From the NCBI GenBank assembly GCA_900542395.1, contig UQNM01000036.1, forward strand, positions 1 to 25,243: a stretch of 25,243 nt of DNA, in the 5' to 3' direction. Source of the DNA: an uncultured Eubacteriales bacterium. GTDB taxonomy: Bacteria > Bacillota > Clostridia > Christensenellales > Aristaeellaceae. Made by a program: the position numbers and the translations under genes. Positions 1-7,862 of this stretch are shown here, one piece after another. Numbering within the stretch: the stretch's first letter is position 1; each line of letters begins with the position of its first letter. The notes below the pieces were generated by a model. The model did not search any database. It saw only the letters and a list, made by a program, of their open reading frames with translations, and had not been told where the DNA came from.

Positions 1-2
1 GC

Positions 3-2174
3 ACGGTGGGCGGCGAATATATGGCCAGCTATTACACGGCCTCCAACGGCGGCCAGACCGAATCGGTCAAAAACGCATGGGGGAGCGGCTCGTACAGCTA
101 TTTGCAGGTGAAGGATGACCCCTACGACCTGCGCAACGGCGCGTCCATCGCGAAATCCGTCACCTTCTACCGCAACGGCACGACCAGCGTTTCGGCGCTG
201 ACCGAGCTGCTGCGCACAGAGGCGGCGATGCTCGTCGGCGCGGGGAGCGTGGAAATCGCGTCGATCAACGGCGTGACGCTGGCCGAACCGAAGTACGGCG
301 AGCCCTCCCGCGTATACAAAAAGGTGCTGGTCAACCTGACGCTTTCGGGCTACGGCGACGTCAGCGTGGCGCTGGATTATTTTTCGCAGGTGGAGGGGCT
401 CTGCTCCATGTCCATCAACGTGCTCAAAAACGAGACGCTGACCGTGACGGAGGCCGTCGGCGGCTATAAGCTGACGGCGCGGCGCTTCGGCCACGGCGTG
501 GGCATGAGCCAGCGCGGCGCGCAGCAGATGGCCAACGAGGGCTTCGCCTACGACCAGATTCTCGAATTTTATTATCCCGGCCTGACGCGCACGCGCTACA
601 CCATGACGCGCACGCTGCTTGACAGCATGGATGGCACGCCCGCCGCGCCCAGCACCCCGGACGAGCCGATTGCGGACGCAAAGCCCGCCGTTGTGACGCT
701 CAAAAACCCGCTGGACAGCCTCAACCTGCGCCAGCGGCCGACGACGGCCTCCTCCATCCTGGCGCGCATGCCGCACGGCACACAGATCAACCTGCTCAGC
801 CGGGAGGGCGAATGGAGCCGCGTGCAATACGGCACATTGACCGGCTATGTGATGGCCTCGTACCTGATCGTGCAGGAGGACAGCGTGGACGAAACGCCCC
901 CCGGCGTGGTCAGCCGCGGCACGGCGACGGTCGCCCTCTCCGACGAGAGCCAGACGCTCAACCTGCGCGCCGCGCCGACGACCAACGCCGCCGTGCTCTC
1001 GCGCCTGCGCCACGGCCAGACGCTCACGGTGCTGGAGCGCTACGCCAACTGGACGTATGTGCAGTATGGCACGCTCAGCGGCTATGTGATGAACGATTAC
1101 GTCGTCTACGACGCGGGCGACAGCGATTCGGACGCGCCGAACGGCGGTGAAAACGGCGGCGAGAACGGCGGCGGTCAGGCGGCCGCGCAGGTCGCCATCG
1201 TGCTGCCCTCCGACGGGCTGAACCTGCGCGCGGGGGCGAACACGGCCTCCGGCGTCATCATGGTGCTGCCGCAGGGCACGATGCTGACCGTCACCGGCGA
1301 AATGCGCGATAACGGCATGCTGCCGGTGCTGCTCGGCTCTGTGGCGGGCTATGTCAGCAGCGATTACGTCTATGTGACGGATGAAGCGCTGGCGACGGCC
1401 ACGCCCGCCATCAGCGCAACGCCGACCCCCGCGCCGACCCAGCCGCCGGTTCAAGCCCCCGAGCAGGACGAGCGGGAGGCGACGGTTCGCGCCTACGGCG
1501 GCCTCAAGCTGCGTCAGCAGCCCGATACGTCCTCCGCCACGCTGACGACGATGCCCTACGGCTCGATTGTGACCGTGACGGGCGGGCGCGTGAACGGCTT
1601 TTACGCGGTCAGCTATGGGGAGCTGAGCGGCTACGCCAGCGCGCAATACCTGAATCTGGATGCGGACAGCCCGCAGGTGACCGCCGAACCGACGGCAGCG
1701 CCGGAGGCCAGCCGCCCCGTCACGGGGCGCATCGGCACGGTGACGGCGCAGAGCGGCCTGAATCTCCGCGCGGATTCCTCGCAATACGCCAACGTGCTGG
1801 CGACGCTGGGCTACGGCGTTCAGGTGGCGGTGACGGGCGAGCGCGTCAGCGGGTTTTACCCCGTGCGCATCGGCACGCTCAGCGGCTATGTCAGCGCGGA
1901 TTACATCCGCTTTGACGTGGACGCCGCCGCGACCCCCGCGCCGACGGCCACGCCCGCGCCGAGCGCGAGCGGCTACCGCGTCGTTGTGGAAAGCGACAAC
2001 GGGCTGAACCTGCGCGTCCAGCCGAACGCGGGCAGCGAGGTGCTCTACGTGCTGCCCTACGGCATGGTGCTGACCGTGCTGGGCGAGGGCGAAAACGGCT
2101 TCCTCTACGTGCAGTGGGGCGGCTACACGGGCTATGTCTCCGGCGATTACGTCACGCCGTTTGGGGCGCAATAA
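3..2174 (+). CDS. SpoIID/LytB-domain protein with six SH3 repeats (5' end missing)
   Basis: The gene enters from the left edge, so its true start and any signal peptide are outside the window. The first ~200 codons match the second half of a SpoIID/LytB domain: a SNGGQTES stretch and YLQVKDDPYD near the start, then the hallmark GHGVGMSQRGAQQMA followed by ILEFYYPG. SpoIID is a lytic transglycosylase acting on septal peptidoglycan in sporulation; SpoIID/LytB relatives also work in vegetative wall turnover. After it come six bacterial SH3 repeats, at about 681-870, 919-1110, 1177-1380, 1480-1665, 1726-1920 and 1975-2160. Each has an LNLR/LKLR motif and ends in GYV/GYA-x3-Y. They are separated by Pro/Thr/Ala linkers, and the linker after repeat 2 is Gly/Asn-rich. 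Classical SpoIID lacks such a tail, so this is more likely an exported wall hydrolase anchored through SH3 repeats than SpoIID itself. A terminator follows at once. Confidence 0.85.
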   Translation, partial: TVGGEYMASYYTASNGGQTESVKNAWGSGSYSYLQVKDDPYDLRNGASIAKSVTFYRNGTTSVSALTELLRTEAAMLVGAGSVEIASINGVTLAEPKYGEPSRVYKKVLVNLTLSGYGDVSVALDYFSQVEGLCSMSINVLKNETLTVTEAVGGYKLTARRFGHGVGMSQRGAQQMANEGFAYDQILEFYYPGLTRTRYTMTRTLLDSMDGTPAAPSTPDEPIADAKPAVVTLKNPLDSLNLRQRPTTASSILARMPHGTQINLLSREGEWSRVQYGTLTGYVMASYLIVQEDSVDETPPGVVSRGTATVALSDESQTLNLRAAPTTNAAVLSRLRHGQTLTVLERYANWTYVQYGTLSGYVMNDYVVYDAGDSDSDAPNGGENGGENGGGQAAAQVAIVLPSDGLNLRAGANTASGVIMVLPQGTMLTVTGEMRDNGMLPVLLGSVAGYVSSDYVYVTDEALATATPAISATPTPAPTQPPVQAPEQDEREATVRAYGGLKLRQQPDTSSATLTTMPYGSIVTVTGGRVNGFYAVSYGELSGYASAQYLNLDADSPQVTAEPTAAPEASRPVTGRIGTVTAQSGLNLRADSSQYANVLATLGYGVQVAVTGERVSGFYPVRIGTLSGYVSADYIRFDVDAAATPAPTATPAPSASGYRVVVESDNGLNLRVQPNAGSEVLYVLPYGMVLTVLGEGENGFLYVQWGGYTGYVSGDYVTPFGAQ

Positions 2175-2180
2175 ATCTTT

Positions 2181-2211
2181 CACGGGTTGGTTGCAATCGA
2201 CCCGTGTTTTT
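2181..2211 (+). terminator. Intrinsic terminator of the SpoIID-like gene
   Basis: A perfect 7-bp inverted repeat, CACGGGT (2181-2187) and ACCCGTG (2200-2206), with a 12-base loop is followed directly by TTTTT. It begins 6 bases after the SpoIID-like stop codon. The loop contains the -35 box of the next promoter. Confidence 0.75.
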
Positions 2212-2219
2212 GATATAAT
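2191..2219 (+). promoter_or_regulatory. Sigma-A promoter of the LPXTG surface protein gene
   Basis: TTGCAA at 2191-2196 and TATAAT at 2214-2219 are separated by 17 bases, an almost consensus vegetative promoter. It starts inside the loop of the upstream gene's terminator. Confidence 0.75.
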
Positions 2220-2255
2220 AAAAATTCAACAATTCTAAAGTTCATGGAGGCGCAC

Positions 2256-4457
2256 GTGAAAAAACGAAACCGAATGATGCTGGGGATTCTGCTGGTCGTG
2301 CTGAGCCTGAGCGTCACGCCAAAGGCGGCGTTTGCGGAAAATGAGACGGTTGCAAGAATTGAAGTGAAAAACGGCGACGAATTTGAAAACGCGATAAACA
2401 CAGTCAACGGTGCGAGCGAGGGCGAATATATCATAAGCCTGAACGACAATATTGAAATCAGAGGCGCGACCATTCAATCCCCATGCCCGGTGACCATATT
2501 GGGCAACGGACATACCCTGACAGTTGCCACAAACACTTCTATTCACGTGGAAAAAGGAGCGCATGTGAAGCTTGGATCGGGAAATGGCAACGATTTGAAG
2601 ATATGCGGCGTGCGCAACGAGAAGAGTAACGACTGGCCCGGTCTGCTGCATATCAAAGGAACGTGCGAGATGTATCCGGGCGTTTCGCTCTCGGGAAGAA
2701 AGGGAAACAACTATTTCGGCGGCGGCGTGACCGTCTTCGGCGGCACGTTTCATATGTACGGCGGCGTGATTCAGGATTGCGGCATTAGCGAAGGCTCGGT
2801 TTGTTACGGCGGCGGCGTTGCGGTCGTTTACGGCGGCAAGTTCATTATGGAAGGCGGAGAGATCAAAAACTGTCATGTAAAATCCAACTATATTGACCGT
2901 TATGACCCGGACAGATGCTTTACGGCGGTCGGCGGCGGCGTGTTCGTTTCCGGCGGTTCCTCCTTCGTTATGAACGGCGGAACGATTTCGGAGAACACGG
3001 CCACCAACATGGGCGGCGGGATTGCCGTTGTAGCGTCATATGAAGAAATATCGCGAGGCCTTGGAAATTTAAAAAGCTCCGTTGAAATTAAGGGCGGCAC
3101 GGTGGAAAGCAACAGCGCCAAAATCGGCGCCGGCGTATTTGCGTCTGCCTATTACTATATTTTTGCCGGCGCGATTTGCGCGCCGACGCCGGACATCGGC
3201 CAATCTGCAAATCCAGGATTGTATATTGACAATGCCCAAATCTGCGACAACAAGGCCGATAAAACAGACGGAATGGGCGGCGGCGTGTTTGTGGCGATGC
3301 TGAAACCACTGAAACCATTGGCAAGCGTTCGTATCAGCAATACGACCATTCAGAAAAACAGAGCGGCTGTGGGCGGCGGCGTGATGTCCTATGGTTACTG
3401 GACAAACATGGACATAGACGGGTGCACGATCACAGGAAACGAGGCCACCAATTATGGCGGCGGTTTTGCCGCGCAGGAAAATACATCCGGCGGGCAAACG
3501 ACTATAACCAACACTGTTTTGTGCAACAACATTGCGGGAACAGCGGCTTCCGATGTGTATCTGGATCGCGCACCGCTGAAACTGCCATCTGCCGAGAAAA
3601 TGAAAGCCCGTTATCTTGGCGAGCCGGATGACGTTTCCAACCACGAAATTGACGGGTGGTATATCGACAGGGAAGACTCCCGATACACCGCGCAGACGAA
3701 GGAACAACGCAAGACATATCCGGGCGCGGGCGACTCCGTTATAGGCGGAACGGACAAAGTGTATTTGATCGCGGCGGCCAACCCGCCGCTGGCCAAAATC
3801 ACATTCAAAGATGAAGACGGCAATGTGATATACGCGGAAAGCTGGCATCCCCACGGAACGCCCGCCCATCAGATTCCGTTGCCCAAGGCTGAAAAGGCGT
3901 CCGACGACACATATGATTACATTTTTGAAGCGTGGGATCCTGAAATCCAACACGTAACGGGGCACGCTACTTATAGAGCGAAATTCAAAAGGGTGTTCAG
4001 GAAATTCAATGCCAAATACGAATTCAACAGCGTTTCAGACGGCGAACAGCTGCCCGACGAGGTGAAGGCTTTGCTGCCCGCCGACACGACGGATTATCGG
4101 CACGAGGAAAACATAACGGCCATCGCGCCGTCGAAGACGGTCGTAGAGGTTGAAGGCGGCCAATGGGTTTTCAGGGGATTTGAGAAAGACACGATTCCGG
4201 CCACCATGGAACACGCCGATGCCACCGGAAACGTGACCTTCGTTGCGCGCTGGGAATTTGTAAAAAAAGACGATCCCGTGAAGCCGGAGGAAACGGTAAA
4301 GCCGAGCGAAACGACAACGCCGATCCCCGAGGGCAATATCAATCTGCCGCAAACCGGGGATAACAGCGATATCGCGCTTTGGAGCGCGCTGCTGGCCGTG
4401 TCGGCCGCGGCGCTCATCGGCATGGCGTTTCGCGGCCATCAGAAAAAAACGCGATGA
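2256..4457 (+). CDS. LPXTG-anchored surface protein with beta-helix and SHIRT domain
   Basis: I place the start at GTG 2256, five bases after GGAGG (2246-2250); an in-frame ATG at 2244 would overlap that ribosome binding site. The 733-residue product starts with a clear signal peptide (KKRNR, hydrophobic core, AFA cleavage near residue 27). Residues ~28-440 are rich in repeated GGGV/GGGI and GGT/GGE motifs, the pattern of right-handed beta-helix or polymorphic-membrane-protein-like adhesins. Residues ~512-580 resemble an internalin-type/InlB B-repeat (ITFKDEDGN ... ATYRAKF). Residues ~583-668 match a SHIRT domain (KYEFNSVSDGEQLP ... VALLP-like stretch ... WVFRGFEKD). The C-terminus has LPQTG at ~697-701, a membrane helix and KKTR, so sortase should link it to the wall. 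Base composition is visibly AT-richer than both neighbours, suggesting recent acquisition. Likely an adhesin; the ligand is unknown. Confidence 0.88.
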   Translation: MKKRNRMMLGILLVVLSLSVTPKAAFAENETVARIEVKNGDEFENAINTVNGASEGEYIISLNDNIEIRGATIQSPCPVTILGNGHTLTVATNTSIHVEKGAHVKLGSGNGNDLKICGVRNEKSNDWPGLLHIKGTCEMYPGVSLSGRKGNNYFGGGVTVFGGTFHMYGGVIQDCGISEGSVCYGGGVAVVYGGKFIMEGGEIKNCHVKSNYIDRYDPDRCFTAVGGGVFVSGGSSFVMNGGTISENTATNMGGGIAVVASYEEISRGLGNLKSSVEIKGGTVESNSAKIGAGVFASAYYYIFAGAICAPTPDIGQSANPGLYIDNAQICDNKADKTDGMGGGVFVAMLKPLKPLASVRISNTTIQKNRAAVGGGVMSYGYWTNMDIDGCTITGNEATNYGGGFAAQENTSGGQTTITNTVLCNNIAGTAASDVYLDRAPLKLPSAEKMKARYLGEPDDVSNHEIDGWYIDREDSRYTAQTKEQRKTYPGAGDSVIGGTDKVYLIAAANPPLAKITFKDEDGNVIYAESWHPHGTPAHQIPLPKAEKASDDTYDYIFEAWDPEIQHVTGHATYRAKFKRVFRKFNAKYEFNSVSDGEQLPDEVKALLPADTTDYRHEENITAIAPSKTVVEVEGGQWVFRGFEKDTIPATMEHADATGNVTFVARWEFVKKDDPVKPEETVKPSETTTPIPEGNINLPQTGDNSDIALWSALLAVSAAALIGMAFRGHQKKTR

Positions 4458-4535
4458 GTTCATTTTTCATTCCGCGCCGCGCGCTGCCGCTCACCGGCGG
4501 ATAGCGCTTTCCGGCGCGCCGAAGGGAGAGACGAC

Positions 4536-5276
4536 GTGGAGACGGAATTGAAGGCGGGCGAGCGCATTGACGATTTGCAGCGCGACGGCCTGCGCATCAT
4601 CCAGCGGGAGGACGGCTTCCGCTTCGGCACGGACGCGGTGCTGCTGGCGGATTTCGCGGCGGTGAGGCGCGGCGAGCGCGTCTGCGACATGGGCACGGGG
4701 ACGGGCGTTCTGCCGCTGCTGCTCAGCGCGCGGGCGGAGGGGACGACGTTCGACGCCTTCGAGGTGCAGCGGGATGTGGCGGATATGGCGCAAAGGAGCG
4801 TGGCGCTCAACGGGCTTCAGGCGCGGATTCGCGTGCATCACGCCGACTGCCGCGAGGCCGGAAGAATCATCGGCTGCGAGACCGTGCAGCTCGTCGTGAC
4901 CAACCCGCCGTATACGGCGCTCGGCGCGGGGCTGGTCAGCCCGGAGGAAACCCGCGCGCTTTCCAGAAGCGATTCGGATTGCCCGCTTGCGGATTGGATG
5001 GCGGCCTGCGCGCGCGTGCTGCAAAACGGCGGGCGGCTGTGCGCCGTCTTTCCCGCGCCGCGGTTTTTGGCGCTCTGCGACGCGATGCGCGGGGCGAAGG
5101 TCGAGCCCAAGCGCGTGCGCTTCATCGTTTCCAGACCGGAGAGCGCGCCCAAGCTGGTGCTCGTCGAGGGCAAAAAGCGCGGCAGGCCGGGGCTGCACCT
5201 GCTGCCGATGCTCGTCACGCACACGGCGGACGGCGGCTTCACCGAGGAAATGCGGCGGATTTACGGGGAGCTATAA
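4536..5276 (+). CDS. tRNA1(Val) (adenine37-N6)-methyltransferase-like protein (TrmN6 family)
   Basis: The start is GTG 4536, with AAGGGAG seven bases upstream. The 246-residue protein is a class I SAM-dependent methyltransferase. FRFGTDAVLLADF is typical of the TrmN6/YfiC family, CDMGTGTGVLPLLL is the SAM-binding loop (motif I), and TNPPY near residue 125 is the N6-adenine/glutamine methyltransferase motif IV. The length fits the family (about 240-250). The family methylates N6 of adenosine next to the anticodon in tRNA; the exact substrate in Clostridia is not established. It sits 78 bases after the surface protein gene with no visible promoter of its own, so read-through is possible. Its last codons overlap the stop of the convergent gene by 6 bases. 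Confidence 0.85.
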   Translation: METELKAGERIDDLQRDGLRIIQREDGFRFGTDAVLLADFAAVRRGERVCDMGTGTGVLPLLLSARAEGTTFDAFEVQRDVADMAQRSVALNGLQARIRVHHADCREAGRIIGCETVQLVVTNPPYTALGAGLVSPEETRALSRSDSDCPLADWMAACARVLQNGGRLCAVFPAPRFLALCDAMRGAKVEPKRVRFIVSRPESAPKLVLVEGKKRGRPGLHLLPMLVTHTADGGFTEEMRRIYGEL

Positions 5277-6089
5277 CCGAAACGCTTTTCGGTTTTCCCG
5301 CGCGCAGAGCATGGCCAGAACGAACGCCGTCAGCGCGAACACGAGCGACAAAAGCGAACGCAGAAACAGATAGAGCAGCGCCAGCAGAAAGGCGACGAGC
5401 AGATAGCGCCCCTGTTTGGCCGGGGTGAGCGCCAGCGCGCGGATGCGCCCGCGGGAAAACGGCGTTCGCTGCCTGCGCGCGCGGCGGGCGATTTCCGCGT
5501 CGGTGGCGGGGTGCTGCTGCCCGAAGAGTAGCGCGAGCTGACGGCCCGCGATCAGGCGGATGGGCGGCTCCATCCACTCGGCGGCGCGCTGGGCGGCGGG
5601 GGAAAAGCCGCCCGTTCCGGCCAGAATACAGAATTCAGCGCCGGAAGCGGCCTTCGCCCGGTGGGCGGCGAGCACGTCGCCCTCCCCGGCGGCGGAACCG
5701 GGCAGGGTCTGCGCGCAGCGGACGAGATACGTCTTTCCCGCATAGGATAGGACGGAGCCCTGCGCCGCGCCGCCCAGCGTTTCGGCCAGCAGCAGACAGA
5801 CGCGCCCTTCGGCCTCGGCGGCAGGCAGAAGCATCAGCTCTTCCAGCGCGATTGCCCCGCCGACGCGCACGCGAAGGGCGCGGTCGCGCCGCGCCAGCGT
5901 CCGCCGCTCCAGAAGCAGCAGGGTGAGCATCGCCAGCGCGAACAGGGCGCTCCCGGCCAGCAGGCTGGGCGCGCCGCTGTGCCAGAGGGCGAAGAAATAA
6001 CCGACGCTCAGAAGAAACAGCAAAACCCGGAGCGCCAGCCGATCCAGCGCGGTCGCGACGCGGTTTTTGCTGTCAAAAGGGCTCATCAT
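5271..6089 (-). CDS. Membrane protein with degenerate Mrr-like endonuclease domain
   Basis: Two ATG codons in tandem (6089 and 6086) are the likely starts; an in-frame TTG at 6110 is a weaker option. The ~272-residue product has two hydrophobic segments near the N-terminus (VLLFLLSVGYFFAL; LAGSALFALAMLTLLLL) and a hydrophobic pair near the C-terminus (LLVAFLLALLYLFL; LLSLVFALTAFVLAMLC). The middle resembles the Mrr/restriction-endonuclease-like fold: AGKTYLVRC at the usual QxK strand, then AEFCILAGTGGFSPAAQRAAEW followed by IRLIAGRQLALL, which mirrors the family's 'TxGxFtxeA..fA ... I.Lidg..L' ending. The catalytic Lys expected after the Gln/Arg-x position is absent (RCA), so nuclease activity is doubtful. 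No operon partner; convergent with the methyltransferase gene. The domain call is inferred from motif resemblance only. Confidence 0.6.
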   Translation of the reverse strand: MMSPFDSKNRVATALDRLALRVLLFLLSVGYFFALWHSGAPSLLAGSALFALAMLTLLLLERRTLARRDRALRVRVGGAIALEELMLLPAAEAEGRVCLLLAETLGGAAQGSVLSYAGKTYLVRCAQTLPGSAAGEGDVLAAHRAKAASGAEFCILAGTGGFSPAAQRAAEWMEPPIRLIAGRQLALLFGQQHPATDAEIARRARRQRTPFSRGRIRALALTPAKQGRYLLVAFLLALLYLFLRSLLSLVFALTAFVLAMLCARENRKAFRL

Positions 6090-6091
6090 AC

Positions 6092-6129
6092 CTAAAGCCA
6101 CCCCCGTCAACGCATGGAGATGGCTTTAG
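6092..6129 (-). promoter_or_regulatory. Leader hairpin covering the purine-rich site before the Mrr-like gene
   Basis: On the minus strand CTAAAGCCATCTCC and GGGGGTGGCTTTAG can form a 14-bp stem (two G-U pairs) with a 10-base loop, ending two bases before the tandem ATG. The GGGGGTGG that would serve as ribosome binding site lies in the 3' arm. The pairing is seen directly; a control role is inferred. Confidence 0.45.
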
Positions 6130-6165
6130 ATTTTGCGCTTTTTTCAAAATGTATGCACTTTCCTC

Positions 6166-6194
6166 TTTCCCGCGCGCGCGGAATTTGGTATAAT
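6166..6194 (+). promoter_or_regulatory. Probable promoter of the nadD operon
   Basis: TATAAT at 6189-6194 is a consensus -10 box. The hexamer 17 bases upstream (TTTCCC, 6166-6171) is a poor -35. The site lies 40 bases before the nadD start codon. Confidence 0.5.
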
Positions 6195-6234
6195 CAATCA
6201 TCATGCGCCGAAAAAGCGAAGGGAGGGGAGCTGC

Positions 6235-6858
6235 ATGCCGGAAATCGGATTGATGGGCGGCAGCTTTAACCCCATTCATCGCGGCCACGTCGCGCTCGCC
6301 CGCGCCGCGCTGAACAGCGGAAAGGTGGAGCGCGTGCTCTTTCTGCCGACGGGCAACCCGCCGCACAAGCGGGAAGGGCTGGCCGATAAATTCGACCGTC
6401 TGCGCATGGTGGAGCTGGCCGTGGCGCATGAGGCGGGGATGGCGGTCTGCCGCGAGGAGATCGACCGCGGCGGCGTGATCTACACCGTCGATACGCTGGC
6501 CACGCTGCAAAGCAAAATGCCGGATTGCTCGCTGACCTATCTCATCGGCGCGGACACGCTGCGCGCGCTGGGAACATGGCGGCGGGTGGAAACGGTCATC
6601 GAGCGCTGCAAATTTCTGGTGATGATGCGCGAGGGAGAAACGCGGGAGGAGGTCATCCGTCTGGCCGGGCTCTGGGCGAGCCGGGGCGCGCAGATCGACT
6701 TTTTGGACGCGCGAAAGATGGATATCTCCTCGACGCAGATTCGAGAATATATACGGAAGAACCTGCCGTTTGAGCGGCTGGTGCCCGAGGCCGTGGCGGA
6801 TTATATCCGCGCGCGCGGCCTTTACGGGGCAAAATCAGGCATGGAGTTAAATGGATGA
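6235..6858 (+). CDS. nadD: Nicotinate-nucleotide adenylyltransferase
   Basis: The start is ATG 6235, with GGGAGGGGAG just upstream; the longer open frame to 6133 has no ribosome binding site. The 207-residue enzyme transfers AMP from ATP to nicotinate mononucleotide to make deamido-NAD in NAD biosynthesis. Visible motifs are GGSFNPIHRGH at residues ~8-18 (the nucleotidylyltransferase HxGH site), LPTGNPPHK, the YLIGADTL segment, and ISSTQIRE near the end (the ISSTxIR ATP-binding motif). Length is normal for NadD. It overlaps yqeK by four bases (ATGA), so the two are translationally coupled, the usual order in Bacillota. Confidence 0.97.
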   Translation: MPEIGLMGGSFNPIHRGHVALARAALNSGKVERVLFLPTGNPPHKREGLADKFDRLRMVELAVAHEAGMAVCREEIDRGGVIYTVDTLATLQSKMPDCSLTYLIGADTLRALGTWRRVETVIERCKFLVMMREGETREEVIRLAGLWASRGAQIDFLDARKMDISSTQIREYIRKNLPFERLVPEAVADYIRARGLYGAKSGMELNG

Positions 6859-7418
6859 AACGCGAAAAAATGGCGTACAGGCTGAAAAAGGAGCTGGACG
6901 CGGCGCGCTATGCGCACACGCTCGGCGTAGAGAAGACGGCGCGCGAGATGGCCGAAAAATTCGGCGTGGACGAGGAAAAGGCCGCGCTGGCCGGGCTGCT
7001 GCATGACTGCGCCAAGTGCATGCCGCTCAGCCAGATGACGAAGGCGGCGAAGAACGAAAAGCTCGACCCGGTGATGAAGGAATCCAAGGCGCTGATGCAT
7101 GCGGTCGCCGGGGCGCACGTCGCGCAGGACGTCTACGACGTGCACGACCCGGAGGTGCTCGGCGCGATCCGCTGGCACACGACCGGGCACGCGAACATGA
7201 CGAAGCTGGAAAAGATCGTCTATCTGGCGGACATGATCGAGCCGAACCGCAAGCCCTATCCGGGGCTGGAGGCGCTCAGAAAGCTCTGCATGACCGATCT
7301 GGACGAGGCGATGCACATGGCGCTGCTGATGAGCCTTGACCATGTGCGCGAGCAGGGGAAGCCCCTGCACCCGGACACCATGGCGGCGCTGGCCGAGTAT
7401 GAGCCGGGGCTGGTGTGA
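6855..7418 (+). CDS. yqeK: HD-domain Ap4A hydrolase YqeK
   Basis: This 187-residue HD-superfamily protein has YAHTLGVEKTA, LLHDCAK (the HD pair), HAVAGAHVA, IRWHTTGH and KIVYLADMIEPNR. These are the metal-ligand motifs in the order expected for YqeK. YqeK enzymes cleave diadenosine tetraphosphate symmetrically to two ADP, clearing a stress alarmone. The ATG overlaps the nadD stop as ATGA. rsfS follows 69 bases later. Length and motifs are intact, so it should be active. Confidence 0.95.
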   Translation: MKREKMAYRLKKELDAARYAHTLGVEKTAREMAEKFGVDEEKAALAGLLHDCAKCMPLSQMTKAAKNEKLDPVMKESKALMHAVAGAHVAQDVYDVHDPEVLGAIRWHTTGHANMTKLEKIVYLADMIEPNRKPYPGLEALRKLCMTDLDEAMHMALLMSLDHVREQGKPLHPDTMAALAEYEPGLV

Positions 7419-7487
7419 CAAGGAAAGGCAAAAAGACAACTTGCGAAAACACGCATTTGTTCATATTTTGAAGGAGGAAAAACAAAC

Positions 7488-7859
7488 ATGGATCAGAAAG
7501 CGATTGCGCTGGCTGCGGCTAAGGCGCTGGATGCGAAGCGCGGCAAGGATATTGTGGTGCTCAAGGTGGACGAAATGACGGTCATCACCGATTATATGGT
7601 GATCGCGACCGGCCGCTCCGTTCCGCAGGTGAAGGCGCTGGCGGAAAACGTGGAGGAGGAGCTGGCGAAGCTCGACCTGTTTGCCCGCCGCCGCGAGGGC
7701 GTGAACGAGGGACATTGGTGCATCCTCGATTACGGCGATGTGATGGTGCATATCTTCCACGAGCAGGATCGCGAATATTATCAGCTCGAACGCCTGTGGA
7801 GCAATGGCGCCAACGAGGTTGAGGTGGCGCCGGACGGCGCAGGCGCGGCGGAGGCGTAA
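7488..7859 (+). CDS. rsfS: Ribosome silencing factor RsfS
   Basis: ATG 7488 is preceded by AAGGAGG (7471-7477). The 123-residue product shows the RsfS/Iojap signature: DIVVLKVDEMTVITDYMVIATG, SVPQVKALAENVEE, EGHWCILDYGDVMVHIF and REYYQLERLW. RsfS binds ribosomal protein uL14 and blocks joining of the 30S and 50S subunits when nutrients are scarce. It is the third gene of the nadD-yqeK-rsfS cluster, a widely conserved order. The NusG-II gene begins three bases after its stop. Confidence 0.97.
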   Translation: MDQKAIALAAAKALDAKRGKDIVVLKVDEMTVITDYMVIATGRSVPQVKALAENVEEELAKLDLFARRREGVNEGHWCILDYGDVMVHIFHEQDREYYQLERLWSNGANEVEVAPDGAGAAEA

Positions 7860-7862
7860 TTC

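Noticed and set aside
1921..1980. Short repeats in the linkers of the SpoIID-like protein as a tandem repeat locus
   Set aside because: The Pro/Thr/Ala linkers (PAPTATPAPSAS) are ordinary low-complexity spacers between SH3 domains with no regular DNA repeat unit.
6171..6182. CG dinucleotide run as Z-DNA or a slippage site
   Set aside because: Only about five CG steps in a GC-rich genome; no further signal.
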